From: Synergistaceae bacterium
GTDB taxonomy: Bacteria > Synergistota > Synergistia > Synergistales > Thermovirgaceae
Assembly: GCA_003446665.1 (NCBI GenBank)
Contig: DMCT01000032.1
Coordinates: forward strand, 1 to 16,631
Reading direction: 5' to 3'
Length of the DNA stretch: 16,631 nt
Shown: positions 1 through 7,160 of the stretch, piece by piece
Position numbering within the stretch: the stretch's first letter is position 1
How the letters are laid out: each line of letters begins with the position of its first letter
The notes under the pieces: model-generated
The model's input: the letters and a program-made list of their open reading frames with translations, nothing else
Told to the model about the DNA's origin: nothing
Database searches by the model: none
Made by a program: the position numbers and the translations under genes

Positions 1-1293
1 CAGAAGCGGCGCAACACCGGCGATGTCATGATAGTACCTGAAAGTTTTTTCCCCATCCCGCGACCCAAGTGCTTTTGTCCACTCATTCCCTACGAGGACG
101 ACGAAATCCAGGTCCTTTGCAAAGTCAAGAACATCCCGATGCAAGCGGGAGGTTTCCTTGCCAAGCTCTTTCATTCCGCCCAGGACTGCGCATTTTCGGC
201 CCCCTGGCTTGAGTGACTTGAGGTTGACAAGCGCCTGCCGCATCGACAGCGGGTTTGCGTTGTAAGTTTCGTCTATGTACCAGACTCCACGGCTTGACTT
301 CCCGGTTACTCCCCTCCCGGGGAGGGGTCGCACCTGTTCAATGGCCTCCACCATCTGCAAGTGTTCAACTTTAAAAAGATCGCCGCAAGCGATCGAAAAT
401 CCAATGGCGTAAGCGTGCTGGGGACCGAAAAGGTAAGAGGAAAAAACCAGTCTTTCGTCTCCCTTTGCTATTTCAATCTTTGTTTTGATCGTGTCCTGTT
501 CAAAGGAAAATCCCACTTCTTTCAAAGGGTAAGTCCCTTTCCCGAAACCCACCGGAAAAAGGTCGAAGGGAAATTTACCTGAGCAAAGCCTGTTTCCCAG
601 AATCTCTGAATCCGCATTGTACAAGACCCGCTTGAGCCTTGGGGAATGAAGTATTTCCATTTTTGCTTCTAAAACTCCGTCAAGGTCGGATAGACCTTCA
701 AGGTGTCCGGGACCTATCGCAGTTATCACAGCTGTCGTAGGTGGATAGTTCAGTGCCATCTCCAGGATTTCTCCGGGGTGATTCGTTCCCATTTCCAGAA
801 TCAGGACCTCTGTATCGAGAGGCATTTCCAATATAGAAAGGGCGCAGCCTATCCACGTATTGTAACTTTCTCTGGCGGCGTGCACCCTGTAGCGCTTCCT
901 CAGGACAGCGGCAATGCATTCTCTTGTAGTGGTTTTTCCTACCGTTCCCGTTATAGCCACGATTTCATCAAGTTCAGCTTTTCGAAGAAAAAGATGCGCC
1001 GCCGCCTCTTTAAGAGCTTTAGACGTGTTTTTAACGAGAAGGAATGATACCTTCTCCCGAGATTCGTTTAAAACCTTTTCCCCGGCCTTACCCTCTTCCA
1101 TGATGACGACGCGAGCGCCCCTCGCGACCGCGTCGGCTATATAAATGTGCCCGTCATCCTTCGCCCCGGGCAAAGCGATAAATCCGTCTCCAGGGTCAAC
1201 CTTCCTGCTGTCGCTCTTGATTGCAGGTCCGACCGGTCTGTCAGGCCCCAAAAGCCTGCCTCCTGTGACTTTTGCTATTTCAGCCAGGGTCAT
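1..1293 (-). CDS. murF: MurF, UDP-MurNAc-tripeptide--D-Ala-D-Ala ligase (3' end cut by window)
   Basis: This is the cytoplasmic ligase that adds D-Ala-D-Ala to UDP-MurNAc-tripeptide, the last soluble step of muropeptide synthesis. My translation of the minus strand from 1293 is open for 431 codons and leaves the window without a stop. The family is usually about 450-460 residues, so only a short C-terminal piece is missing. The N-terminus begins MTLAEIAKVTGG. The ATP-binding loop GTVGKTTT is at about residues 116-123, followed by ILEMGTNHPGEI, then DETYNANPLSM and VLGGMKELG, all typical MurF blocks. The ATG start overlaps the murE TGA as ATGA, which suggests translational coupling. Nothing suggests a broken gene. 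Identification is firm; only the C-terminal end cannot be seen. Confidence 0.95.
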   Translation of the reverse strand, partial: MTLAEIAKVTGGRLLGPDRPVGPAIKSDSRKVDPGDGFIALPGAKDDGHIYIADAVARGARVVIMEEGKAGEKVLNESREKVSFLLVKNTSKALKEAAAHLFLRKAELDEIVAITGTVGKTTTRECIAAVLRKRYRVHAARESYNTWIGCALSILEMPLDTEVLILEMGTNHPGEILEMALNYPPTTAVITAIGPGHLEGLSDLDGVLEAKMEILHSPRLKRVLYNADSEILGNRLCSGKFPFDLFPVGFGKGTYPLKEVGFSFEQDTIKTKIEIAKGDERLVFSSYLFGPQHAYAIGFSIACGDLFKVEHLQMVEAIEQVRPLPGRGVTGKSSRGVWYIDETYNANPLSMRQALVNLKSLKPGGRKCAVLGGMKELGKETSRLHRDVLDFAKDLDFVVLVGNEWTKALGSRDGEKTFRYYHDIAGVAPLL

Positions 1294-2840
1294 GAAACAG
1301 TTTCCAGGCATTTGGTACGTCCCCTCTTTCGGCCCCAGTCCTCTATTGTTTCCATGTCATTGTAGGGAATCAGTTTTTCTCCGATTATGATATAACGTTC
1401 AGGCCCTTTGCCTGTGACCAAAACCACATCCTCTGCTTTAGCCCTGTCAAGTGCGGTATATACCGCGTCCTTTCGGTCGATGATGATCTCTGCGTCAAGG
1501 CAACCTGCTTCGGCGGCACCTTTTTTTATGGCCTCTGCTATGTCAAGTGGATCTTCGCTTCTCGGGTTGTCCATTGTTATAATCAGCCGATCCGCTTTTT
1601 GCGCCGCTATCTTGCCCATTATCGGTCGATTTCCCTTGTAACGGTCCCCGCCAAGTCCAAAGACAAGCCAGATATCCCCCTTGCAGATTTCCCTGACTGC
1701 CTCGAGTACTTTCTCGAGGGCATCCGGTGTATGGGCATAATCCACTACGACGGAAGGCCCACCTTCGAACCGCAATTTCTCCAGTCTTCCTGGAACGGTC
1801 TTTACAGCAAAAACTCCCTTGCGGACAGTTTCAGCGTCGATATCCGAGCCCAGACCAAAGGCGCCGGCTGCAAGGGCATTATAGACGTTATACCGACCAA
1901 CGAGCGGAATTTCGAGAGAGAAACGGGAACAGGATTTTCCCTCGAAATATCGGATCTCGACGGAAGACCCCGTTATATTCATGGAGCGTATTTTCCCATA
2001 CAAAAATGTTTCGTCTTGCCGAGGGGCCTTTTTGATGCCGTAAAGGACTGTTTTGCCTCCAGCTATCTCCTGAAATCGTTTTCCGTAAGGATCATCGCAG
2101 TTAATTACCGCAAGGGATTTGTCTTTCATGTATTTTGTAAAAAGAAGAGACTTCGCCGAGAAATATGTCTCCATATCTTTGTGAAAATCAAGGTGCTCTT
2201 CGGTAAGATTCGTAAAAACAGCGGCGTCGAAAAGGCAACCGGACAACCTCCCTAATACAAGGCCGTGAGATGAAGCTTCCATTACACAGGCCGCGCAATC
2301 GTTATGAAGCATTTCCGCCAGCATTCTCTGGACATCCGACGATTCCGGTGTCGTTCTGTCGGCTTCGACGGCTCCCTTTCCCGTGTCATAGGAAACGGTT
2401 CCTATCATTCCGGTTTTATAGCCTGCCGACTCAAGAATGGAGCGTATCATATAAGTCGTGGTGGTCTTCCCGTTTGTCCCGGTCACGGCAACCATGAACA
2501 TGGAGTTCGCGGGATTCCCGTGGATTTTTGCGGAAATGTAACCCAGAACGCGTCGTACATCTTTTACTATGATTTGTGGAACAGTTTTTCCGGGCAATTC
2601 CCTTTCGCAAAGAAGAGCTACTGCTCCATAGCGGATGGCTTCATCGGCAAAATCGTGCCCGTCGTGACATTTACCCACAACGCAGGCGAAAAGACTGTTC
2701 GCCTTTGTTTTTCTCGTGTCGTGGAAACAATCATTTATTTCTATTCCCCCGCACCTTTCCAGCGTCATTCCATCGGGGGGAATAACCCTTTCCAGCTCTC
2801 CGTGACTTTCGAGCATGGGGAAAATACTGTCCAATTTCAT
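1290..2840 (-). CDS. murE: MurE, UDP-MurNAc-L-Ala-D-Glu:meso-DAP ligase
   Basis: MurE adds the third residue of the peptidoglycan stem peptide in the cytoplasm. From the ATG at 2840 the protein is 516 residues. The ATP loop GTNGKTTTT is at 121-129, TTPESSDVQ at about 163-171, and NLTEEHLDFH at 211-220. The lysine of YFSAKSLLF (K230) is at the position normally carbamylated. DYAHTPDAL is at 368-376. The substrate motif DNPRSEDP (424-431) has the arginine typical of meso-diaminopimelate-adding enzymes rather than lysine-adding ones. The usual GKGHE motif reads GKGPE at 478-482, a small oddity. I chose the ATG at 2840 because GGAGG (2852-2848) lies 7 nt upstream; a longer frame opens at a TTG at 2903 with no good ribosome site. 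It follows ftsI after 84 bp and overlaps murF by 4 bp. Confidence 0.96.
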   Translation of the reverse strand: MKLDSIFPMLESHGELERVIPPDGMTLERCGGIEINDCFHDTRKTKANSLFACVVGKCHDGHDFADEAIRYGAVALLCERELPGKTVPQIIVKDVRRVLGYISAKIHGNPANSMFMVAVTGTNGKTTTTYMIRSILESAGYKTGMIGTVSYDTGKGAVEADRTTPESSDVQRMLAEMLHNDCAACVMEASSHGLVLGRLSGCLFDAAVFTNLTEEHLDFHKDMETYFSAKSLLFTKYMKDKSLAVINCDDPYGKRFQEIAGGKTVLYGIKKAPRQDETFLYGKIRSMNITGSSVEIRYFEGKSCSRFSLEIPLVGRYNVYNALAAGAFGLGSDIDAETVRKGVFAVKTVPGRLEKLRFEGGPSVVVDYAHTPDALEKVLEAVREICKGDIWLVFGLGGDRYKGNRPIMGKIAAQKADRLIITMDNPRSEDPLDIAEAIKKGAAEAGCLDAEIIIDRKDAVYTALDRAKAEDVVLVTGKGPERYIIIGEKLIPYNDMETIEDWGRKRGRTKCLETVS

Positions 2841-2924
2841 CTGCGAACCTCCAGGAGTTTTATGAAAACAACTATCTTGAAAAGCTTTAACAGGACCGAG
2901 CAAAGGGCAAAAGCTCTCTTTTTA

Positions 2925-4571
2925 TCACGAGTTTATTTTTAACACATCTTCGAGAATCTTCCTAAATACCGGAGCGGCTACCCTTCCTCCAAGATATTCT
3001 CCTCCTCTTGGATGTCCTATTGCTACAAACAGAAGGTGTCTGGGGCGTTCGACGGGCCAAAAGCCGACAAAGGAAGAGACATAGGTTTTTTTCAAATAGA
3101 CGCCGCCTTGTGCCACCTGTGCGGTTCCGGTCTTGCCGCCGACTCGCGGGTTACCTAAAAAAGCCGTGCGACCCGTCCCTTTGGTTACGACTTGTTCCAG
3201 AACTCCTTTGAGGTACTCCGAAGTTTTGTCTGAAAGAACTGTGAACAGTTTTTCCGGATTTCCCTTGTAAACGATTTTTCCGTCGGAAGACAGGGCTTCC
3301 CTTACTATATACGGTTTCATTACGTGGCCTCCGTTAATGACGGCGGAAAGGGCCATGGTCATCTGAAGGGGCGTAACACCCAGTCCTTGTCCTATCGCAA
3401 TATTGGCGGGGACGGAACCTCTCCATTGGTCGGGAGGGTTTAAAAGCCCGACTTCCTCTCCGGGCAAACCTACTCCCAAAGGAGATCCAAACCCCCATTG
3501 CTTTAGGGAAGAGTATGTCAAATGAGGATCCATCCTGTTGCCGATAGAGGCCATGCCAACGTTGCAGGATTCTATAAGAAGGCCTGGAAAATCGAGTTTG
3601 CCATGAGACGTTATATCATGAATGACAACGTCGGCTATGCGAATTTTACCCTTACAATCAAACCTTTCCCGGGCATTCGTTATCCCGTTGGAAAGGGCAA
3701 TTCCTGCTATAACTGGTTTGAACGTAGACCCTGGTTCGTAAACCCTGCCTATTGCGTTGTTCAGGAGGGCTTCTTGTTGTGCAAAGGTTTCCCTGCGGTT
3801 TGGGTCGAAATCCGGCATGCTGCACATTGCCTGTATTTCTCCGCTTAATGGATCGACCATAATGGCGGCGGCCCATTCAGCCTTATGTTTGCCGAAGGCG
3901 TCGGCCACGCGTTTTTCAACTATGTGCTGGAACCTGGAATCTATGGTCAGGCGAAGGACGCCAGTTTCAGAGGATGCGCCGAGCCCGTCTCCAGGAGAAA
4001 TATCCACGATATTACCGCTGGCATCTTTCGCAAAAATTCTGCTTTGCGGCGGCGAATACAGCAAATGATCCCAAGACAGCTCCAGCCCCGCCAGACCCTT
4101 TTCATCAATGTCGCAAAACCCTAGAACGTGGGAAAGGGTTTGTCCTTGCGGGTACACACGGTTTGTTTCTTTTATGTAAAAAAGCCCCGGGATCTTCAGG
4201 GCAATGATTTCTTCTGCCTTTTTTGTGTCTACCTTTCTTGCCACGGAAAAATACCTGCCGGGAAGTTTTGTCTGGAGCCTTGCGTAACGTTCATTGGAAA
4301 CATAGGGTTTCAGGAGCTTGGCGTTTGCGGGGTCCCAAACCGCCGGGTCAATGAAAAAACTGATAGCTGGAGATGAGAGGGCGAGTGGAATTCCGTTGGT
4401 GTCCTCGACGGTTCCCCTGGTTGTGCTTACGGTAATGCGTGCCCAATATTGTGATTTCGCCTGAGATATGACTCTTGGATCCGGGTTGAAATGCAAAAGG
4501 TACAATCGAATAAAAAGCGGGAAAAAGCATAAAAGGATAATAATCCAGTGAAAACCGGGGAATCGTCGCAT
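2925..4571 (-). CDS. ftsI: FtsI-type class B penicillin-binding protein (septal transpeptidase)
   Basis: This is a membrane-anchored D,D-transpeptidase that cross-links septal peptidoglycan. From the ATG at 4571 it has 548 residues. A short cytoplasmic tail is followed by one membrane segment (about 8-28). The N-terminal dimerisation module starts near RGTVEDTNGIPLA (52-64). The transpeptidase domain has all three active-site motifs: STFK with nucleophile S282, SCN at 335-337, and KTGT at 480-483. There is no C-terminal PASTA extension, so it resembles FtsI more than SpoVD or PBP2x. The frame extends four codons to a TTG at 4583, but AGAGAGGA lies only 1 nt from that TTG; the ATG at 4571 has a long (about 13 nt) spacing, so the start is somewhat uncertain. 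It lies directly after the FtsL-like gene, the usual dcw order. Confidence 0.94.
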   Translation of the reverse strand: MRRFPGFHWIIILLCFFPLFIRLYLLHFNPDPRVISQAKSQYWARITVSTTRGTVEDTNGIPLALSSPAISFFIDPAVWDPANAKLLKPYVSNERYARLQTKLPGRYFSVARKVDTKKAEEIIALKIPGLFYIKETNRVYPQGQTLSHVLGFCDIDEKGLAGLELSWDHLLYSPPQSRIFAKDASGNIVDISPGDGLGASSETGVLRLTIDSRFQHIVEKRVADAFGKHKAEWAAAIMVDPLSGEIQAMCSMPDFDPNRRETFAQQEALLNNAIGRVYEPGSTFKPVIAGIALSNGITNARERFDCKGKIRIADVVIHDITSHGKLDFPGLLIESCNVGMASIGNRMDPHLTYSSLKQWGFGSPLGVGLPGEEVGLLNPPDQWRGSVPANIAIGQGLGVTPLQMTMALSAVINGGHVMKPYIVREALSSDGKIVYKGNPEKLFTVLSDKTSEYLKGVLEQVVTKGTGRTAFLGNPRVGGKTGTAQVAQGGVYLKKTYVSSFVGFWPVERPRHLLFVAIGHPRGGEYLGGRVAAPVFRKILEDVLKINS

Positions 4572-4607
4572 GATGTATTGCAAATCCTCTCTGGCGAGAA
4601 ATCGGGT

Positions 4608-5060
4608 TTATTGGCGCGCCGAAGCCTTGCGTGTGAAAAGATTCAGGATTCCGGCGATTAATGAACCTTCCCGCTCTTTATTGCCTGACAGGGCGATCCG
4701 CGTTCCTTTTGCGCCTTGTGCGGCCAACACCGGTTCATTACCGGTCTTTACCTTTACCACGACAATCTTGGGCGCGTTTCCCATTCCCAAATCGTTCATT
4801 GCCTTGGCAAAGACCCGCGAAGGACTCATAAGGCTGGCGAGCTCCTTTTCAAGGCGGGTACATGTATCCTCTTTAGTCAGTATTTCCTGTTGTAGTCTGG
4901 TAAGCCTGTATTCGAGGGATAGGGAATAAAGTCTCAAACCCACCAGCCCTGTCAGCAAGGTCGTCAGGATTATACAAGAAACGAGACAAAAAAGCCTGCT
5001 TTTCCCGGTTTTAGCGCGCCGCGAAGGTCGAACTGTTTCAATGGTTACTTCCGCAGGCAT
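4608..5060 (-). CDS. ftsL: FtsL-like septum protein
   Basis: This is a small bitopic membrane protein expected to join the FtsQLB/FtsWI septal complex. From the ATG at 5060 it has 150 residues: a basic cytoplasmic tail (1-22), one membrane segment (about 23-43), then a predicted coiled coil (about 45-78, rich in L, E, K and Q) ending in SPSRVFAKAMNDLGM, which resembles the P-x-R-x-x-x-x-A-x-x-x-LGM end of FtsL. A further 55 or so residues follow, longer than most FtsL tails. FtsL diverges strongly, so the call rests on topology, the LGM block and position between rsmH and ftsI. The frame also opens at a GTG at 5069 that overlaps the rsmH stop; I prefer the ATG because GAGGTGA sits 5 nt upstream of it. 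DivIC/FtsB is the alternative but fits the position less well. Confidence 0.78.
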   Translation of the reverse strand: MPAEVTIETVRPSRRAKTGKSRLFCLVSCIILTTLLTGLVGLRLYSLSLEYRLTRLQQEILTKEDTCTRLEKELASLMSPSRVFAKAMNDLGMGNAPKIVVVKVKTGNEPVLAAQGAKGTRIALSGNKEREGSLIAGILNLFTRKASARQ

Positions 5061-5065
5061 ACGTC

Positions 5066-5998
5066 TCACCTCGCTCCATAAGGGGTTACGTTCTTAAAAG
5101 AAAAAGCCCGAAGTCTCGCACTTCGTGCCTTCCTGTTTTCGAGAATTTCCTGTTCCGAAGGTTTCAGTCCCCCGCGGTGTAAAAAAACTCCCAGTCCCTC
5201 TGTGTACCACTGACGCAAACTGTGTTTCACTATTCGATCTTCCAGGGAGTGGTAACTGACAAATACGACGATCATCCCGGGCTTTGCTGTTCGACGGCAG
5301 CCTTCGATTCCCTCTTCAAGTGCCCTGAGTTCATCGTTTACAGCAATCCGTAGAGCTTGAAAAACCTTTCTGGCAGGATTCCTCCCTATCTTCCTTTGTA
5401 CCGGAGCGGGTATGGTCTGACGGATGACACTGACCAGTTCCTGCGTACTGGTAATAGGGCCGTTTCTTTCGCGATGTCTCACGATACCCCTTGCGATTTT
5501 CGACGAAAACCTTTCTTCACCGTATTCTGTGAAAATTTTCGCCAGTTCCTCGAAAGAACAGGTATTAACAAGCTCCTCGGCGGTAATCGAAGGAGCGGGA
5601 CCGTTAGACGCTTTACCCATCCTCATGTCCAACGGGCCGTCGTGGTTGAAAGAAAACCCCCTTTCCGGGACAGACAACTGGAGGTTCGAAACTCCAAGAT
5701 CAAATACAATAGCATCGGGTCCTTCCCAGTTTTCTTCTTTGAGAATCTTATCGATGTACCTGAAATTTCCCTGCCTGAAAAAAATTCTGTCACCGAAGTC
5801 CTTAAGTCTTACTCGAGCCCTTTCGAGCGCCTGGTTGTCACGATCTATTCCTAGTATCTGCAGGTTTGGCCATCTTTTCAGGAACGCTTCTGAATAGCCG
5901 CCAAGACCCACCGTAGCATCTACGATTCTCTCCAGATGGTCGAAAGAGGCCAGGACATCGCATATTTCGGTAACCATTACGGGGACGTGTTCTATCAC
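5066..5998 (-). CDS. rsmH: RsmH (MraW), 16S rRNA (cytosine-1402-N4)-methyltransferase
   Basis: RsmH uses S-adenosylmethionine to methylate N4 of C1402 in the decoding centre of 16S rRNA. The 310-residue protein has the usual family length and starts with HVPVM at residues 4-8. The SAM-binding loop is DATVGLGGYSEAFL (27-40), where the commonly found histidine after GG is tyrosine. GIDRD at 50-54, DLGVSNLQLS, ERGFSFNHDGPLDMRM and SYHSLEDRIVK are further family blocks. The C-terminus ends with the RSARLRAF block. The start is a GTG at 5998 that overlaps the mraZ stop as GTGA. GAGGAGGT lies about 9 nt upstream, inside the mraZ coding region. This mraZ-rsmH pair is the conserved head of dcw clusters. 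Confidence 0.97.
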   Translation of the reverse strand: MIEHVPVMVTEICDVLASFDHLERIVDATVGLGGYSEAFLKRWPNLQILGIDRDNQALERARVRLKDFGDRIFFRQGNFRYIDKILKEENWEGPDAIVFDLGVSNLQLSVPERGFSFNHDGPLDMRMGKASNGPAPSITAEELVNTCSFEELAKIFTEYGEERFSSKIARGIVRHRERNGPITSTQELVSVIRQTIPAPVQRKIGRNPARKVFQALRIAVNDELRALEEGIEGCRRTAKPGMIVVFVSYHSLEDRIVKHSLRQWYTEGLGVFLHRGGLKPSEQEILENRKARSARLRAFSFKNVTPYGAR

Positions 5999-6420
5999 AG
6001 CCCCTCGACCTCCTCTGCTATTTCAGGAAGTTCGTTCCTGACTTCTTCCACATACGAACTCCAGGTGTTCTTATTCCAAAGTTCGATATGGTCACCGACA
6101 CCGACAATGCTTACCTCTTGCGAGAGATCTCCGTGATTTCTCAGGTGGGGCGGGATCAGGGCTCGCCCCGACGAATCTATTTGTACCTCGTGCGCCATCG
6201 CGAGTAGCAGTCTTGTAAAGTCTCGGGTCTTCCCTTTTGAAAAGGGTAACCTTTGGAGGCGCTCCAGTATGTTCTCCCAATCTTCTGCAGAGTAAATGGC
6301 GACGCAACGGTCTATTCCTATAGTCGCAATAGCTCCATCACCCAGTTCTTCGCGAAACCGGGAAGGCAAAACTATACGCCCTTTTGCGTCCATCTTGTGT
6401 TCATAGGTTCCCACAAGCAT
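5995..6420 (-). CDS. mraZ: MraZ, transcriptional regulator of the dcw cluster
   Basis: MraZ is an AbrB/SpoVT-fold DNA-binding protein that forms rings and regulates the division and cell-wall operon at its head. From the ATG at 6420 the protein is 141 residues, close to the usual 140-150. Two related half-domains are visible: DAKGRIVLPSRFRE (11-24) and DSSGRALIPPHLRN (82-95), which carry the DxxGR signature. The frame is open further upstream, but GGGAGG (6436-6431) sits 10 nt before this ATG, and the extra upstream sequence has no family similarity. That upstream stretch is instead a DNA array resembling MraZ boxes, described separately, so autoregulation is likely. The gene overlaps rsmH by 3 bp. 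Confidence 0.96.
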   Translation of the reverse strand: MLVGTYEHKMDAKGRIVLPSRFREELGDGAIATIGIDRCVAIYSAEDWENILERLQRLPFSKGKTRDFTRLLLAMAHEVQIDSSGRALIPPHLRNHGDLSQEVSIVGVGDHIELWNKNTWSSYVEEVRNELPEIAEEVEGL

Positions 6421-6429
6421 GGGAAATTC

Positions 6430-6480
6430 CTCCCATTTTATGCCATTACCTGCCACTTTGCTCCACTCTATCACCATTTA
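6430..6480 (-). promoter_or_regulatory. MraZ box array (10-bp direct repeats)
   Basis: Read on the minus strand, the bases just upstream of mraZ contain four 10-bp units with TGG at exact 10-bp intervals: AGAGTGGAGC, AAAGTGGCAG, GTAATGGCAT and AAAATGGGAG. A fifth, weaker TGG lies 11 bp further upstream. This matches the published form of MraZ binding sites, where AAAGTG(G/T) followed by three free bases is repeated (Mollicutes) or TGGG is repeated with about 10-bp period (E. coli). The last unit overlaps the Shine-Dalgarno sequence of mraZ. I infer that MraZ binds here and controls its own cluster. Confidence 0.8.
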
Positions 6481-6499
6481 ATCGACATAAGAGGGTCTT

Positions 6500-6532
6500 A
6501 GGGCCTATTTCTTAAGAGTTGCAATAGGCCCT
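6500..6532. repeat. 10-bp perfect inverted repeat in the mraZ leader
   Basis: The arms AGGGCCTATT (6500-6509) and AATAGGCCCT (6523-6532) are perfectly complementary and are separated by 13 bases that contain the small palindrome TCTTAAGA. The element lies about 80 bp upstream of the mraZ start and about 80 bp downstream of the rnpB 3' end. Neither strand shows a T run right after the stem, so it is not a standard intrinsic terminator. It could be a leader hairpin, an RNA-processing site or a regulator site. Confidence 0.6.
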
Positions 6533-6610
6533 GATTACTAATTTCTTTTTGCGGATAAAGTATGGAAGTAATGAAGGGAGGTTGCAGTTACCGGTAAAAA
6601 CATAGACTAT

Positions 6611-7032
6611 GGAAAGAGAGCACCCCGTAAGCCGGGTTCTGTGTTAAGCGACCATTTCTCTACGACCGGACTTGCGCCCGGCCTCAAGCGACCGTACCCG
6701 AGGGTCGGCGGGCAACCTCATCCCCTCCTATTCGGTCTTGCTCCGGGCGGGGTTTGCCTAGCCCGCAGGTCACCCGGCGGCTGGTGAGCTCTTACCTCAC
6801 CTTTTCACCCTTACCCGGCACTCACCAGTTGGTTGAAACTGGCTACAACCCGACCCGGTCGGATTATTTTATGTGTTTCAGCCTGTGAGTGAGTGTCGGG
6901 CGGTATGTTTCTGTGGCACTTTCCTTGGGTTCGCACCCACTGGAACTTTCTCCAGCGCCCTGCCCTGTGGAGCCCGGACTTTCCTCCGCTTCCAGTGAAA
7001 GCGGCGGCCGCATGAAGTACTCTCTTCCCTTC
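6611..7032 (-). ncRNA. rnpB: RNase P RNA (bacterial type A)
   Basis: This is the catalytic RNA that trims the 5' leaders of pre-tRNAs. On the minus strand the conserved 5' core GAGGAAAGTCCGGGCTCC, then CACAGGGCAG, is followed by the A-type middle section. The 3' core has GGCAAACCCC, GGAGCAAGACC, CGCTTGAG and the universal ACAGAACCCGGCTTAC. The ends pair into a P1 helix: GGAAGAGAGTAC (7028-7017) with GTGCTCTCTTTCC (6623-6611), 12 pairs with one bulged U. The boundaries come from P1 and from a TATAAT box 6 bp upstream, so each may be off by a few bases. The gene lies between the ATPase operon terminator and mraZ. Confidence 0.96.
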
Positions 7033-7038
7033 TTTGAA

Positions 7039-7067
7039 ATTATAAGGCATTTCCGTCGATAAGTTTA
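7039..7067 (-). promoter_or_regulatory. Promoter of rnpB
   Basis: A perfect -10 box TATAAT occupies 7044-7039, 6-7 bp upstream of the inferred RNase P RNA 5' end near 7032. At 17-bp spacing the -35 region reads TAAACT (7067-7062), only a weak match to TTGACA. The strong -10 box and correct distance support a dedicated promoter; the -35 assignment is tentative. Confidence 0.6.
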
Positions 7068-7080
7068 TTGCCGGATTTCA

Positions 7081-7119
7081 AATAAAAAGGGCTGCAGACG
7101 AGTATCCCGCATGCAGCCC
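7081..7119 (-). terminator. Intrinsic terminator of the V-ATPase operon
   Basis: On the minus strand an 8-bp perfect stem GGGCTGCA (7119-7112) and TGCAGCCC (7096-7089), with a 15-nt loop, is followed at once by TTTTTATT (7088-7081). It lies about 42 bp after the ntpD stop, so it should end the ATPase transcript before rnpB. Confidence 0.9.
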
Positions 7120-7160
7120 GGATTTTGACTTTACCGAGTCGAGTAATTCGAAATTGCTGG

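Noticed and set aside
1599..2255. Long plus-strand open frame (218 codons) opposite murE
   Set aside because: It is antisense to a clearly intact gene and its translation resembles no known family; the frame is open because of the codon use of murE.
2841..2903. N-terminal extension of MurE from a TTG at 2903
   Set aside because: No ribosome site for the TTG, no family similarity in the extra 21 residues, and a strong GGAGG in front of the ATG at 2840.
2304..2942. Plus-strand open frame (212 codons) opposite the 5' half of murE
   Set aside because: Antisense to conserved MurE coding sequence, with no recognisable protein features.
6421..6477. N-terminal extension of MraZ by 19 codons
   Set aside because: The stretch is better explained as the MraZ box array, and a good ribosome site precedes the internal ATG at 6420.
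6811..7050. Minus-strand open frame of 79 codons
   Set aside because: It lies inside the RNase P RNA gene, whose conserved RNA cores explain the sequence.
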